A stretch of DNA of 64,000 nucleotides, taken from NCBI GenBank assembly GCA_965240325.2, contig OZ251227.1, positions 2,790,001 to 2,854,000 on the forward strand, read 5' to 3'. Each line of letters begins with the position of its first letter. The first letter of the stretch is position 1. The notes under the pieces were generated by a model. That model saw only the letters and a list, made by a program, of their open reading frames with translations. It did not search any database and was not told where the DNA came from. This document shows positions 19,106 through 30,800 of the stretch, piece after piece. Made by a program: the position numbers and the translations under genes. The stretch comes from Rebecca billardiae RCC1528 (Eukaryota > Haptophyta).

Positions 19106-22100
19106 TCACACACGCCCAGCATTGGCGGCGAAGCGTGGGAAGACGTTCTGCGCTGGCTCCCGGGGGCTCCTAGGCCTGGTGAAGTTGTAGTACGCCTCGG
19201 TGCCCTCCTCAGACTCCACGTCGGGGATCTGACCGAGCTCGACGTTGCGCACCGCCTCGAGCGCCTGCCTGCGCGTGCTCCCTGATGCGGCGGTTGGCGC
19301 GCGGCGCGGAGAGTGCGGCGGGAGTGGCGGAGCGTGCGCGCGCGGCGGGGGTCGCCGCAAGCGCGTGAGGCGGCGCGGCAAGGAGCCGGCCGACTCGCGC
19401 GCTCGGGCGGGGGGAGAGGGCACCGGGCTGCGCACGCGCGTGGCCACCACGGCCCGCCTGCGGGCGCGCGCGCAGCGCACCGCGGTCGAACAGCCTGGTG
19501 AGGTACTGCCGGCGGTACGCCACGCGCTTCTGCGCGCGCACGGTCCACCACGGCCGGTCGGGCATGAACTTGGCGATGAGCAGCCGCGTGGCGATCAGCC
19601 CGTGCTCCAGGATCACCACGACCAGCAGCCGACCTGCCAGGCTGTCGTCGCGCATCTCGTCGTGCACGCCGAACTGCCGCGCGATTGTCCCCATAGAGTC
19701 GGACGCGCGCCACAGAATCAGCATGTTGGTGACGATGGCGAGGTAGGCGATCATCTCGAGGAGGAAGGCCCAGTTGCCGATGCCCTCCGCGCCCGAGTAC
19801 ATCGGCCGGCGCGAGAGCTCGACGAGCTTCCACGCGTCCGTCTTGCGCTCGACCTAGGCGCGCGCGTGTGCACGCGCCGTGGTGCGATGCGGGTTGGCCG
19901 TGCGCGAGAGGTTGTGGCAGCGGGCGGCGTGCGCGCGCGCGCGTGCGCGCGCGCGTCGCGAGCGATGGCCGTGCGGAGGCCACGGGCCGTCGCGGGCGGC
20001 GCACCGTGTTGTTGATGAACGCGAGCAGCGACGCGGGCGGGAACGCGATCGCGAAGAGCGTGATGTACCTGGCGCGTGCGTGCGCGCACGGCGCGTGTGC
20101 GCGCTGAGCGGATGGCGGCGGCGCATGCGGCGCGCGCGGCGCGGGCGCACCGCGGCCGCTCGTGCGTGCCAGGCAGGGCGCACGCGCGTGCGCGCCGCGC
20201 ACCCGAACTGCACGACCATCTCGCCCATCTCGCTCATCGAGCCCGCGTACTCGGGGAGGTAGCGCTCCCTCTCCAGCCGCTCTGGCAGTGGGCGGAGCAG
20301 CGTCTCGCGCGTCTGCCGCATCTCCAGCGGCGAGACGCCATGGCCGCACACGGCGATCAGCCGGTCGCGCAGCCAGTCGGTCGCGTCCTCGAACGCGTCG
20401 CCCGCGGACGGGCGCGCGCCCCACTGGTACACGGGCTCGTCGACGTCCGCCTCGACGTCCGAGTCGCTCGAGGGGAGCGAGAGCGTCTCGTCCGACGGGC
20501 TCGGCCGCGCCGCCTCCAAGTCCGGCGCGCGCGGCCCCTGCGCGCGCGCGCTCCCGTCGCCGCTGCTGCGCCGGAAGCGCTCGCTGAGCGGCCGCATCGA
20601 GACGGCCGAGCCTGCCGCCTGGCCGCTGCGGCTCGCCGCCTCCAGCAGGCGCCACAGCGCGTCAGGATCGACCTCGGGCGCCGGCTGGTTGGCGCCCGCG
20701 TGGCCGGACGGTCGATGGTCGACGGCCGAGCGCGAGCGACGCTGGTGCTCCGTGCCCGAGCGGCGCTCCCTGTACAGCAGCTTGAGCCAGCCGAGCACGA
20801 TCGGCGCGATCAGCGTCTTGAAGTGGCGCGCGAGCGTCTCCTTGAAGATCAGGATGGCGATCATCTGCACGGTGAGGTCGGTGAGGCACGAGGACTCGCA
20901 CGTGTCGGCGAGGCGCGGGTCGCCGAAGAGCGCCGCGCCGTCCTGCTTGAAGAACGCGATGTAGATGAGCGCGATGTACGAGTTGACGCACTGGAAGGCG
21001 AACGTCTTGACGATCAGCGAATCTTCGAACTCGGTGTTGGTCCGGTGGAGCTCCCACTCGGTGATCGCGTGCCCGACCCAGCCCCAGAGCACGTTGCTCG
21101 TGTTGATGAAGACGGCGGTCATCGCCGAGCCGAGCAGGAGCGCGACCCACGGGTGAATCCCCACCACGCTCACCAGGTACACGCGCAGCGCGATGATGGC
21201 AAACGCGCCGACGGCGACGGCGATGATGGTGATGGCGGTGAGCACATAGCCGGCGCGCTCGCGCGCGCGGTGCACGCGCGGGTCGATCACCTTGGTGAGC
21301 GGCGCGCCCTCCTGCCGCGGGAGCGCGATGAAGCCGCCCTCGCCGCGCGCGTGGATCCCGCGCCGGCGCACGGCGAGCCGGTGCGACGTGTACGCGTAGC
21401 GCGAGGGCTCGTTGTCGGCGAACGTGCCGACGTTCCACGCGAACGTGAGCTCCGCGTTGCGCTGCGCCCACCGCTTGAGCACGACGATGCTCCACACGGA
21501 GACGAGTAGCACGTACACGGGCAGCAGGGCGTTGTCCACGCTGCCGTGGCGCGCGAGTATCGCCGCGGCGTACCCGAACACCGCGAGCGAGATCAGCGCG
21601 AGCACCACCAGGTAGCGCGTGTACACGTCGAGGAACTCGAAGTAGAGCGCAATCTGGTCGCCAAAGTAGCCGTGCACGAGGTCGCGCGGGTACTCGAGCG
21701 AGGGGTAGACCCACTCGCGCAGCAGCCGCGCCTGCGCGAAGGGGTCGTGCAGGCAGAACCAGTCGTCGATCAGCCCGTCGCTCCTCGCCGAGTTGAGGAA
21801 GACGTCGCACCCGTTGAACTCCTCCGCCTCCTCGAGGATGGCAAAGATGAGCCGCTGCCGCTGCAGCGAGCTGAAGACGAACTCGCCCTTGGTCATGTCG
21901 TCGTTGGCGAACTCGGGGGCGCGCGCGGCGGAGAAGGTGTCGTACGAGGCGGCGTTCGACTCCGGGTCGTTGTACCGCGGGCTCAGCCGGACCGACACGG
22001 ACTGCTCCTGCGCGCGCCGCCAGAGCACCGGCTTGGGCGCGGCGATCACGACAAAGAACGCCGACGGATCAGACACGCTGTCGATGCGGCGCAGCAGGAG

Positions 22101-22364
22101 GCCCGCGCGGCGCATCTTGCGGAACATCTGCTTGCGCTTGCGCACGCGCTCCGGGGCGACGCCCGCGCGGCGCGCGACGATCGCCACCGAGTAGGCCACC
22201 TCGCCGTTCATGAAGAGCGGCACGTCAGGGACGTCGAGGTTCGGGTCGCGCGCCGGGCTCGCCGGCGTGCGCGCGAGCGGCCGCGAGTCGCGACGGCCGG
22301 CGAGCGCGCGCGCGCTGCGGCGCCACCGCTTGAGGTAGGCCAGCAGCGACGGCAGCGTCATCAT
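19106..22364 (-). CDS. Anoctamin/TMEM16 family membrane protein, four exons, 924 aa
   Basis: The family comprises Ca2+-activated chloride channels and lipid scramblases. Exons: 22364-20203, 20068-20005, 19853-19481, 19281-19106. Introns of 134, 151 and 199 bp all start GTGCGC and end AG, with phases that agree, and splicing restores family motifs across each junction (QFG|YITLFAIAFP, INNT|VERKTDAWK). Diagnostic blocks are DYFG-like GYFGDQIALYFEFLDVYTR before the first membrane helix, LKRWAQRNAEL, and TNTEFEDSLIVKTFAFQ with VNSYIALIYIAFFK. About ten hydrophobic helices are visible. The Ca2+-site acids on helix 7 appear conserved (EMGEM before VVQFG), while the usual KDIG on helix 8 reads EGIG. 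ATG 22364 is the first in-frame ATG; the frame is open upstream to about 22478 without one. A long Ser/Arg-rich loop interrupts the membrane domain. Channel or scramblase function cannot be told from sequence. Confidence 0.92.
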
Positions 22365-23720
22365 CGCGCGCGGGGAGTCAGTCGTCTGCGGCGTCACCGC
22401 ACCCGCGGCAAGCACCGGCCGGAGTGGTGCGAATCTTTGCGCACTGTTGGCTTTGGGCTCTTGGCCTGGCGGCTGCACAAGGGGTCCGGATACCGGTATC
22501 GGACCGCCTAGATCAGCGCGGTCGGTGCTCGCGGCGCATGCGGCGTCAGGCGCTCACCGGGCGGCGTGTCGGGCGGGTGCGGATGCAGCTGCTGCCGGAA
22601 CCAGAGCGCCCGGTATGCACGCGGCTGCAGCTCGCTCCAGCGTGCTCTCGCAGGCAGTGAACTTTGGCCGCCCTGCCGGCCGGATTCGTAGGCGCTCGCT
22701 TGGCGGCTGCCGGCGCGCGACAGGCCAGAGCACGAGTATAGCATCCGCGCCACCACGGCGGTGGTGACAGAGAGCACGACGACTGGCGGTGGTGCCGCCG
22801 ATGCCGCGAGCGCGAGCTCAAGCGTGGCCGTGAACGGTGCGAGTAGCGTGCGCAGCGCGCGGAGCGATCAAGCCAGCCCTTCCGAAGAGGAAAAAGGGCG
22901 GCATTGCGGGAGGGGGGGGGGGGGGGGGGGACCGGCAGGCAGCAGCGATGTCGCGCCATCGCTGATCGGACTGACATATAGCTAGCCGGTCGACGTGGCC
23001 ATTGCTCGCGAGAGTATGCTATGAGCCAGATTGCTGCAGCACGCGACCGTGTCAGCCGTGGCCGCTGACCAGTGACCTTGGGTGTCTCACGCAGTGTCCG
23101 CACCTTGTCGTGCGCGCGCAGCCAAGCTCGCGTGTCGCTGTGCAGCCTGCTTCCACTCGAGTGCATGCGCGACACGCGTGTCTCTCCAGCGCTCGACGAG
23201 GACGGGCGGGTCGCGTGCGGATGTAGCGCAGCTGCACACACTCCAATCATCCACGACCGCAACCACCAGCCACGGTCGCCCTGCTGCCAAGCAGACTGCG
23301 CGTGAGCACAAGGCGCGCAAGGGAAGCCATGCGCGCGCCCGCGCGACGTGGTGCCAGTGCGAGTGGCGACGAGGAGGAGGGCGAGCTGGCACCGCACGAG
23401 ATCACTGGGTGATGGCGGGCCGCGGGCTCATCGCGGCCCATCGCACCGTCACTAGCATCCGATGCACCCCCGTCCACCACTCGAACTCATCGCGGCGCGC
23501 CGCGCAGTGCGAGGTTGCTTCCCGCGAGGGCAGCGTGCCCTCAGAGCCCCACGAGGGCACGGTGCCCTCCAGAGGGCACGGTGCCCTCACCTCAGGGCAA
23601 GATTAGAACCACTGCAAGCACCGCCATCGCTCTCGGGGTGCGCTGCATAATCACTTTTTACCCCTGTGACCGTCATTGACTCATTGAAGTTGTTGCACCC
23701 GATATATATTCGCACACCAT
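22365..23720. other. Non-coding DNA upstream of the anoctamin gene
   Basis: This stretch should contain the anoctamin promoter. I recognise no gene in either strand. Features seen are a run of 19 G at 22912-22930, three copies of a 17-bp near-palindrome at 23526-23588, and an AT-rich end (23680-23720) that borders the non-LTR element. Confidence 0.55.
23526..23588. repeat. Three copies of a 17-bp near-palindrome
   Basis: GAGGGCACGGTGCCCTC occurs at 23553-23569 and 23572-23588, and the variant GAGGGCAGCGTGCCCTC at 23526-23542. Each folds into an 8-bp stem around one central base, with one mismatched pair in the variant. Spacing between starts is 27 and 19 bp. Confidence 0.85.
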
Positions 23721-23784
23721 TTTTTAAATTCCCCTTTATAACGGGCTCCGGGTGATCAGACTGGCGGCCGAAGCCTCCAGCCCT
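23721..23784 (-). repeat. 64-bp direct repeat, copy A (probable element 3' end)
   Basis: Reading plus, TTTTTAAATTCCCC through CCTCCAGCCCT is the same as 27289-27352. In the element's orientation it ends in an A-run, as a non-LTR 3' terminus would. Confidence 0.85.
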
Positions 23785-24054
23785 ACCCTGGCCAGCCCCC
23801 AACCAACCACCACCCTCACCCAACCTCAAACCACTGACCGATACACCGAGTGCCTTGACACCACTCCGCTGTGGACAGCCCGCCTCCAGAGGGGGCGGGG
23901 GTATGCCATTGCCGACAGCATACAAGCCCAACACTGTGGGGTGGTCCCAGGTACCAGCAGTGCACTGCCTTGCAATTCGAGATCATCGAGTTTGAGCCGA
24001 GTCGGCAGACTGGGCACCCCCTAGGGCGCCCCAGTGTGGGCAGAGGGCCAGCCA

Positions 24055-27000
24055 CTAGCCGATCCCTGCGCGGGGGAGGGGACGGAGGGGGCTGTCAGCG
24101 AGCCCAGTAGCTGGGCCGGGGTCTGGGCCACTGGTCCTGGCAGTGAGGCGCCTGTATTTCACTCGTGCTGCTATGGAGGCAGATGGTGTCATGTCAGACA
24201 TGTGTGCGATATCGGGCATCAAGTCAGGGCGTGGGCCGCTGTAGGACGCAAGCAGAGTGGTGGCGATGGCTAATACGCCTGGGGAGGTGTCGTTTGCGCG
24301 CCTCTTTCTGCTGCTCTTTGCAGGGGGTTGCATACTTCGTTGCGCAGGCTGAGCCTGCCTGCCAGTTGGTGTTAGGATAGGCACATTTGCCTGGTGGGGT
24401 GGGCAGTGTCGTTTGGGCGGGGGGCTGTCTTGCTGAGCTTGACTAGGAGGAGGCAGCCTGCGCCTGGGGGCTGCCAGTGTCTTGGCAGAGCCAGCAGGTG
24501 GCTGTGTGGCCTGCTGTCCAGTGTCTGACTGTGTAATGCCGTTGTGAGCTCCGTGACCAGTGCGACTGCCCGCAGCAGGGTCTGCCTCAATCTCAGGGCC
24601 CCCATGTGTCAACACATTGTCCGACGGACGCACATCGCTGCGAGCCAGTGGGGTAACATATTGGAGCGGCCATGCCACAAGAGGTGTGGCAGGCTGCAGA
24701 GGCCACGCAATCACCATAGGGAGGGGGCGAGCACGCTGTAGGGGCCATGCCCGCAAGAGTAGCTGAGGGCGCACGTGGTGACCGCGCGCTATTGGCTGGT
24801 GCAGGTTGGCCTGCCCCGCGCCTGCCTGCCAGCCCTGGCCAGCCTGGGCAGGGGGTTGCTGCTGGATGACAGGTGGTCCCTGTAACTGATTATTCATGGC
24901 AATCACCCCTCCTGGGCCTGCCTGTGCCTGTGGGGGCGGGGGCTGCCCCCCCTGGTCGTGCCCAGGCGGCGGCCGAAGCTCCCTGGCATGTCGGAGGAGA
25001 CGCCCTGCCTTTGACAGCTGGGAGTCCACGTCCTTGCGGGCCTGCATGATGCCTAGCCCTGCCTTCAGTAAGGCCACGTGCATGGTCCTGCCGAGATGCA
25101 CGTTGCCCCCCACAGTGGTCTTCAGTGTGCTGGGCACCCTGCCCAAGAGGGCAGCCCCAGAGCACACATGTCGCGCCAAGTTCCATGCTGCAGCCTGTCC
25201 CTGCATGAAGGGCTCAATTATATGCGATATGCTTCTGGCAGCAGCCTCGCGGTAGGCATCGACCTCAGGGCACTCGGAGAAGAGGTGGTGTTCAGTATCT
25301 GGCGCTGGATGTAGCAGTGGAGTATGATCACAGAGGGGGCAGGCATCGCTAAATGCAGCCCCGGACTGGAATCGCACAGATAACAACGTCGGGTCTCGCA
25401 GGGCAGCCGGCTGCAGGAACTCATATCCGTGGTGGAGTATGTAGTAGGCAGGCACAGTGCTGGCCTGCCAGGTCCGTAGGATGCCAGTGGAGGCCTCTGG
25501 CCACACGCCAGTCCATTCACCCACCAAGTCACAGCTGGACTTGGTGGCTTGCAGGTGCGTTGCCCTTTGTGACAGCACACTGTCATACACAAGGGGCTTG
25601 ATTCTGCCTGCCACTGGCTCTCCGTTGGCCAGCTGTACCAGCGCATGAGAACCCGCATTTGGGTGGCCACCTCTCTTGTGAGTCACACAGGGGGTTGTGG
25701 GGTCAGAGCAGCATAGCTTGGCCCCAGCATCGCTGCATGCGTTGAGCAGGGTTTTGGGGTTCATCCCTGCTTGGCGCAAAGCCGCCACACTGTGTTGGCT
25801 GACAGTGCAGTGATGGTCCCCCTGAGTGTGAGTGAGGCTGAGGTGTAGCGCTGCAGCATCGTCAGCAGAGTGCGCCTTGACATGCTCAAATGAAGTGGTG
25901 CTGCCATGCATCAAGCGGCGCCAGCCCACCAGGCTCATGACCCTGGCGATGTATGGTGCGTACGCGTGGTGCCCCTGCCGCAGCCGTCGGTCCCAGGGGT
26001 CGTTTTGCCACATTTCGGCGGCCTTTACCATTTCCTGCAGGTCAGTGCACACCAGCAGGTTGGCGGTGGGGTCTATCTGCACCAATGCATCGGTGATGGC
26101 CATGAATTCGGCTGGGCCTGGTGCCTGGTGCCCCTCGAACTTGGAGCAATACACATGCACAGGGGCAGTGTAATTGTTGCCACTGAAGAAGGAAAAGGCA
26201 CATGCAGCCTGTCCGTTCTCTGCATCGAATGAGCCGTCAGTGGCCACCATTAGCATGCCAGGTACAGGAAGTGCCGGCAGATGGCGGGGATTGGGTGGAT
26301 CACAGATAGTGCGCTTGGCGACAGGCACGTGCCCCAGGTACCTGTAGTAGCTCTGGTCGGTCAGGACTGCCCTCAGCATATCCCTCACTGCCAGTATCAC
26401 CGCCGGGCGGGACCTATGTGGCAGTGAGGACAGCTCAGCATAGAACGCAGTGGAGACCATCTGTCTTGGTGGCTGCTGCATGAGCACACCTAGCAACACG
26501 TGCTGGGTACCGTTCACCAGTGAGTGCTCGATCCGGCTGAGCATCTCTCCGTTCGCGTCAGGGAGGCCGCGTGGTGCCAAGCAGGGGAGGGCAGCTGCCC
26601 CTGGCATTGCGGCGAGTCTTGTATATGCCCTGTGGGTCCGGTTTGTGGCCAGCATCCCGAGACCGGGGGCCAGCTGCTGCATCAGCTTGCTGCCGAGGTT
26701 CACTTCGGATGGGAGCAGTGCCCACCCCATGCGTCGTACAGAATTTCTCCCGGTGACGATGGTGGAGGCAAATGTAGAGGCGCCGCGTACGCGCGCCCGC
26801 GCCGGGTGCTCGACTGATTGCAGGGCACCCATGGCTGCCATGGACGTGCGCGCACATAGCCCATGTGGGTCATCTGCCAGGAAGTGGTAGTACGCGTGTG
26901 CCTGGACACTCTCCAGGTGCGCATGTAGATTGATGAGGCCGAGGCCCAGGAACTGGGGAGGAAAGCACGCTGCCTCGTATGCGATGCGCCCTGGCAGGGC

Positions 27001-27478
27001 AGCACTCCTGACCACTGGCTCCACCATGAGGCTCTGCAGCTGGTTGAGTCTGCCCCTGGACATGCCAACCACCTCGCAGAAGTAGAATAATATCGACGTG
27101 ACATCCCACACAGTGAGCAGCTTTTTGGTCTCGGTACAGCAGTCAGCTGCCTGCACCCGCGCGGCGGCTTTGGCCACTCTGGCCTTGAGACTGGCGAACA
27201 TCCTGTCCGTTGCCAGGTGAATGTTGGTCACCACCCCTGCATACGTGAAGTATTCGCCATCCTGCAACGTGTCTATGAGGGCAGCTTGTTTTTAAATTCC
27301 CCTTTATAACGGGCTCCGGGTGATCAGACTGGCGGCCGAAGCCTCCAGCCCTTTGTCCAGTTGCCCTGTTGATGACCTGTATTGGGTCCACCTGTGCGTG
27401 CCCAGGGGGCACATACACTGCCACCTTGGATTTGGGGTAGTTGGGCTCCATATCATAGTACCACATACTTTACATTGT
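24055..27478 (-). pseudogene. Non-LTR retrotransposon ORF fragment: RT C-terminus, RNase H, zinc motif
   Basis: The part before the break encodes the RT motif region EPNYPKSKVAVYV. After the 64-bp interruption the frame resumes at about 27286 and runs about 1,075 codons; the reading start at 27267 is a TTG, not a true start. Counting from 27267, residues 1-300 resemble the RT thumb (YAGVVTNIHLATDRMFASLK). RNase H spans about 338-475 with acidic residues D344, E387, D409 and D468/469. Further on, CPLCDHT with HHLFSEC forms a CCHC-type zinc motif typical of the RT-associated C-terminus. The last 300 residues are Pro/Gln-rich with repeated WPLQ. It lacks the RT catalytic FADD-type motif because of 5' truncation, so it is not an active element. 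Confidence 0.82.
27289..27352 (-). repeat. 64-bp direct repeat, copy B, inserted in the RT frame
   Basis: Identical to 23721-23784 over 64 bp and in the same orientation. It is flanked by CAA on both sides in element orientation (GGACAA / CAAGCT). Removing it joins the two halves of the RT frame without any shift. Confidence 0.85.
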
Positions 27479-27731
27479 TGTCAGTATTGAGGACTGGTGG
27501 CCCTTAAACCAGGGCGGATGGAATCGTATAATGGCATTTATAGGCTCCATACACGATTCCCTATATTGACGAACCTGCAAATGCACCCTGCTGTCGTCAG
27601 CGAGAGATGAGTGGCGGTTTCAATGCCCCACTCTATTTTGGGCAGTAAGCAAGCCCGCTGCTGACCATCGAAAGGGCAAGCTGCTCACAACGTTGTTGGC
27701 CAGGAAGCCACGACGCGCGGTTAGTCGCACG
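27479..27731 (+). promoter_or_regulatory. Presumed promoter and 5' leader of the giant gene
   Basis: 253 bp between the non-LTR remnant and the giant gene's ATG. AT-rich TATAATGGCATTTATAGG lies at about 27527-27544. It sits inside a hairpin with 7-bp arms GAATCGT (27521-27527) and ACGATTC (27553-27559). A TATA role is only suggested by composition and position. Confidence 0.3.
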
Positions 27732-27824
27732 ATGAGAGTGCCTGCTGTGCTCGCGCGCCGGCCGCCGCCGCGGTCGCTGCTGCTGCTGCTCGCGCTGCTC
27801 ACGGCCTTGGGATCCGCGGCCGCC
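27732..27824 (+). other. Signal peptide of the giant protein
   Basis: Residues 1-31: an Arg-containing N-region, a hydrophobic core SLLLLLALLTAL and a small-residue cleavage site GSAAA before DIVRGG. This supports secretion and the choice of ATG 27732 over an upstream TTG in the same frame. Confidence 0.85.
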
Positions 27825-30800
27825 GACATCGTTCGCGGCGGCACGACCATCCCGACGCCTACGGGCGATGCCAACGCCGCCTCGTTCCTCGGGGATGTCG
27901 ACGGCGACGGCAACGACGAGATTGTCACCTGCGACCGCGACGAGAAGCAGTGCACCATCAACTTCATGAACGACCAGGGCGGGTCGATGTCGCAGCAGAC
28001 GTTTGGCGCTGGGATCGGCGCCGGCTGGACCTCGGCGCCGAGCGGCGTCGGCAAGTTTGGCCAGGAGCCGCGCGGCGTCGACGTGGACGGCGATGGGCGG
28101 CCGGAGCTCATCGTCGGCGACCACCTCAGCGACGTCGTGCACGTGGTGTTCCTCGGCGTCGACGGGAGCGTGAGCTCGAACAAGGTCATCGGCGACTTGC
28201 AGGGCGGCAAGGGTGCCTTCACGCCGAGCTTGTCCTTCGGCCACGGCATCGGCGTGCTCGGCGACGTCGACGGCGACGGCGTCCCCGACATCCTCGTCGG
28301 CGCCTACCTGCAGGGCAGCTCGGGCGTCGCGAACGTGCTGATGCTGAACACGGACGGCAGCGTGTCGGCGGAGGCGCTGATCACATCGTCGTTCACCACG
28401 TCGGGCTTTGGCGCCTCGTGCGGCGGCATCGGCGACTGGGATGCCGACGGCGTGCCCGACGGAATTGTCGCGGCCAGGAGCGACGACTTTTACGGCACGG
28501 ACAGCGGCGCCGCGTACATCCTGCTGCTCAACACGGACGGGACGGTGAAGACGGAGCTGCGCGTCGACCCGGACAGGTACCTGCCCATCGCCTCGCTCGA
28601 CCGCTTCGGCTTCGGTGGCGGCACGAGCGCGCGGCCGCTCGACCTGAACGAGGACGGTTTTGGCGACCTGATCATCGGAGCATACGGCACGGACGACGGC
28701 CAGACGGACGCGGGCGCGGTGTACGTGTGCTACATGAGCGGGTCGCTCAACGGCACGGTGCTCGGGTACGACAAGATCAGCGACATCAGCGGCGGGCTCA
28801 CCGCCGCGACGGGCAGCCTCGTCGCGAACGCGCGCTTCGGCTTCCACACCGATGTGCGCGTGTTCACCAACAGCTCGCTGAACGTGACGCAGGTCGACCT
28901 CCTCGTGGCAGGCCTGCCGCTCGAGAGCAACCCGGGCCGCGTCGTGCACCTGCTCACGCTCGAGACGCCGTCGATCAACTTCGCGCCCAGCAGCCCGCCG
29001 AGCCCGCCGAGCCCGCCGCCGTCGCCGCCGCCGTCGCCGCCGCCAAGCCCGCCGCCGTCGCCGCCGCCGAGCCCGCCGGCGCCGCCGCCGAGCCCGCCGC
29101 CGTCGCCGCCGCCGAGCCCGCCGCCGAGCGACCCGAAGCCGCCGCCATCCCCGCCGCCGTCGCCGCCGCCGAGCCCGCCGCCGAGCGACCCGAAGCCGCC
29201 GCCGTCCCCGCCGCCGTCGCCGCCGCCACCGAGCTCGCCGCCGAGCCCGCCGCCGTCGCCGCCGCCGTCGCCGCCGCCGAGCTCGCCGCCGAGCCCGCCG
29301 CCGTCGCCGCCGCCGAGCCCGCCGCCGAGCTCGCCGCCGAACCCGCCGCCGTCGCCGCCGCCGAGCCCTCCGCCGAGCGACCCGAGCCCGCCGCCGTCTC
29401 CGCCGCCGAGCCCGCCGCCCGCGCCGACCGTGCGCGCGCAGCCCGAGTTCCAGGCGTGCGAGGCCGACCCGTCGACGTGCACGACGCTCGACCTGAGCAG
29501 CCGCGGTCTCACGGGCGACCTGCCCACCGAGCTCGGCGATCTGACCGCGCTCAACGAGCTCAAGGCGAATGGGAACGCTCTCACGGGCCCGCTCCCGACC
29601 GAGCTCGGCCGGCTGACGAACCTCACCACGCTGCGGCTCAGCGCGAACGCGCTCAGCGGCGCGGCGCTGCCAGCCAGCGTCTTCGCCAACCTGAGCGCGC
29701 TCGCGCACCTCGACCTGTCCGACAACCCGCTCAGCGGCTCGGTGCCGACCGAGCTCGGCGTGTGGATGCCCGCGCTCACGTCCGCCCGGCTCGGCCTGTG
29801 GTACGGCAGCGCGGTCGTGATGACGGGCACGGTGCCCTCGGAGCTCGGGCTGCTCACGCGGATGGTGGACTTCACGCTCGCTGCCAACGACATCACGGGC
29901 ACCGTGCCGTCGGAGCTCGGCCTGTTCACCGCCATCAGCAACCTCGAGCTCGGGCGCAACTCGCTCACCGGCACGCTGCCGCCCGAGCTCTTCGCGGGCA
30001 AGACGGATCTGGTCAGGGTCATGCTGAGTGCCTCCTTCATCAGTGGGACGCTGCCGGCCGAGCTCGCGCAGGCCACGGCGCTCACGACGCTCGACTTCAG
30101 CTGGACCAGCATGAGCGGCCCGCTCAATGGCTCGACGCTCATCGCCCTGCCCGCGCTCGCTCACCTGGACTTGAGCGGCACGTCCGTGTCGGGCACGCTC
30201 CCGACTGAGATCGGCGTGCTCACCTTGCTGACGTACCTCGACTTTGACAGGGCGTCGATGAGCGGCGCGCTGCCGACCCAGATCGGCCTGCTCACTGCGC
30301 TCAAGCACAGCGTCTTCAACCTGAACTCGCTCAGCGGCGCGGTGCCCACCGAGCTCGGGCTGTGCACCGTGCTCACGAACATTGACCTCGGCTCCAACGC
30401 GCTGAGCGGGCAGCTCCCCACCCACCTCGGGCTGCTCACTTCGCTGACGAGGGCCGACTTTGCCCTCAACGCGCTGACCGGCGCGCTGCCCGGCGAGGTC
30501 GGGCTGCTCACCGCGCTGACCAGGCTCGACGTCGTGAACAACTCGCTCGCCGGAGCGCTGCCGACCCAGCTCGGGCTGCTCACCGCGCTCAAATTCCTCG
30601 GGCTCGAGGCCAACGCGCTGACCGGCGCGCTGCCCAGCCAGGTCGGGCTCCTCACCGCGCTCACGTCGCTGCAGTGCGGCGCCAACTCGCTGAACGGTAC
30701 GCTGCCCAGCCAGATCGGCGATTGCACTGCGCTGACCACGCTCGACCTGTACGACAACTCGCTACTCGGCCCGGTGCCGCCCGAGATCGGCCAGCTCACC

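Larger units (their letters stand above)
23721..27478 (-). mobile_element. 5'-truncated non-LTR (LINE-type) retrotransposon
   Basis: On the minus strand this starts inside the reverse transcriptase near 27478 and runs through the RT thumb, RNase H, a zinc motif and a Pro/Gln-rich tail to a stop at 24055. A 3' region follows and ends in an A-rich tail at about 23721 (TTTAAAAAA on the minus strand). Upstream of 27478 the frame is lost, so most of the RT and any endonuclease are missing. A 64-bp copy of the 3' terminal sequence interrupts it at 27289-27352. Base composition is more even than in the neighbouring genes. Confidence 0.8.

Noticed and set aside
22546-23397. 283-codon minus-strand frame upstream of the anoctamin gene
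   Set aside because: It crosses the G19 run, has Ser/Arg/Ala-biased composition, and shows no domain or convincing start.
23721-27352. The 64-bp direct repeats as LTRs of an LTR retrotransposon
   Set aside because: Too short, one copy lies inside the RT frame, the coding content is non-LTR type with C-terminal RNase H, and the repeat ends in an A-run like a non-LTR 3' tail.
27289-27352. The 64-bp block as a spliceosomal intron or introner
   Set aside because: Its removal restores the frame, but it lacks GT and AG at its ends in either strand.
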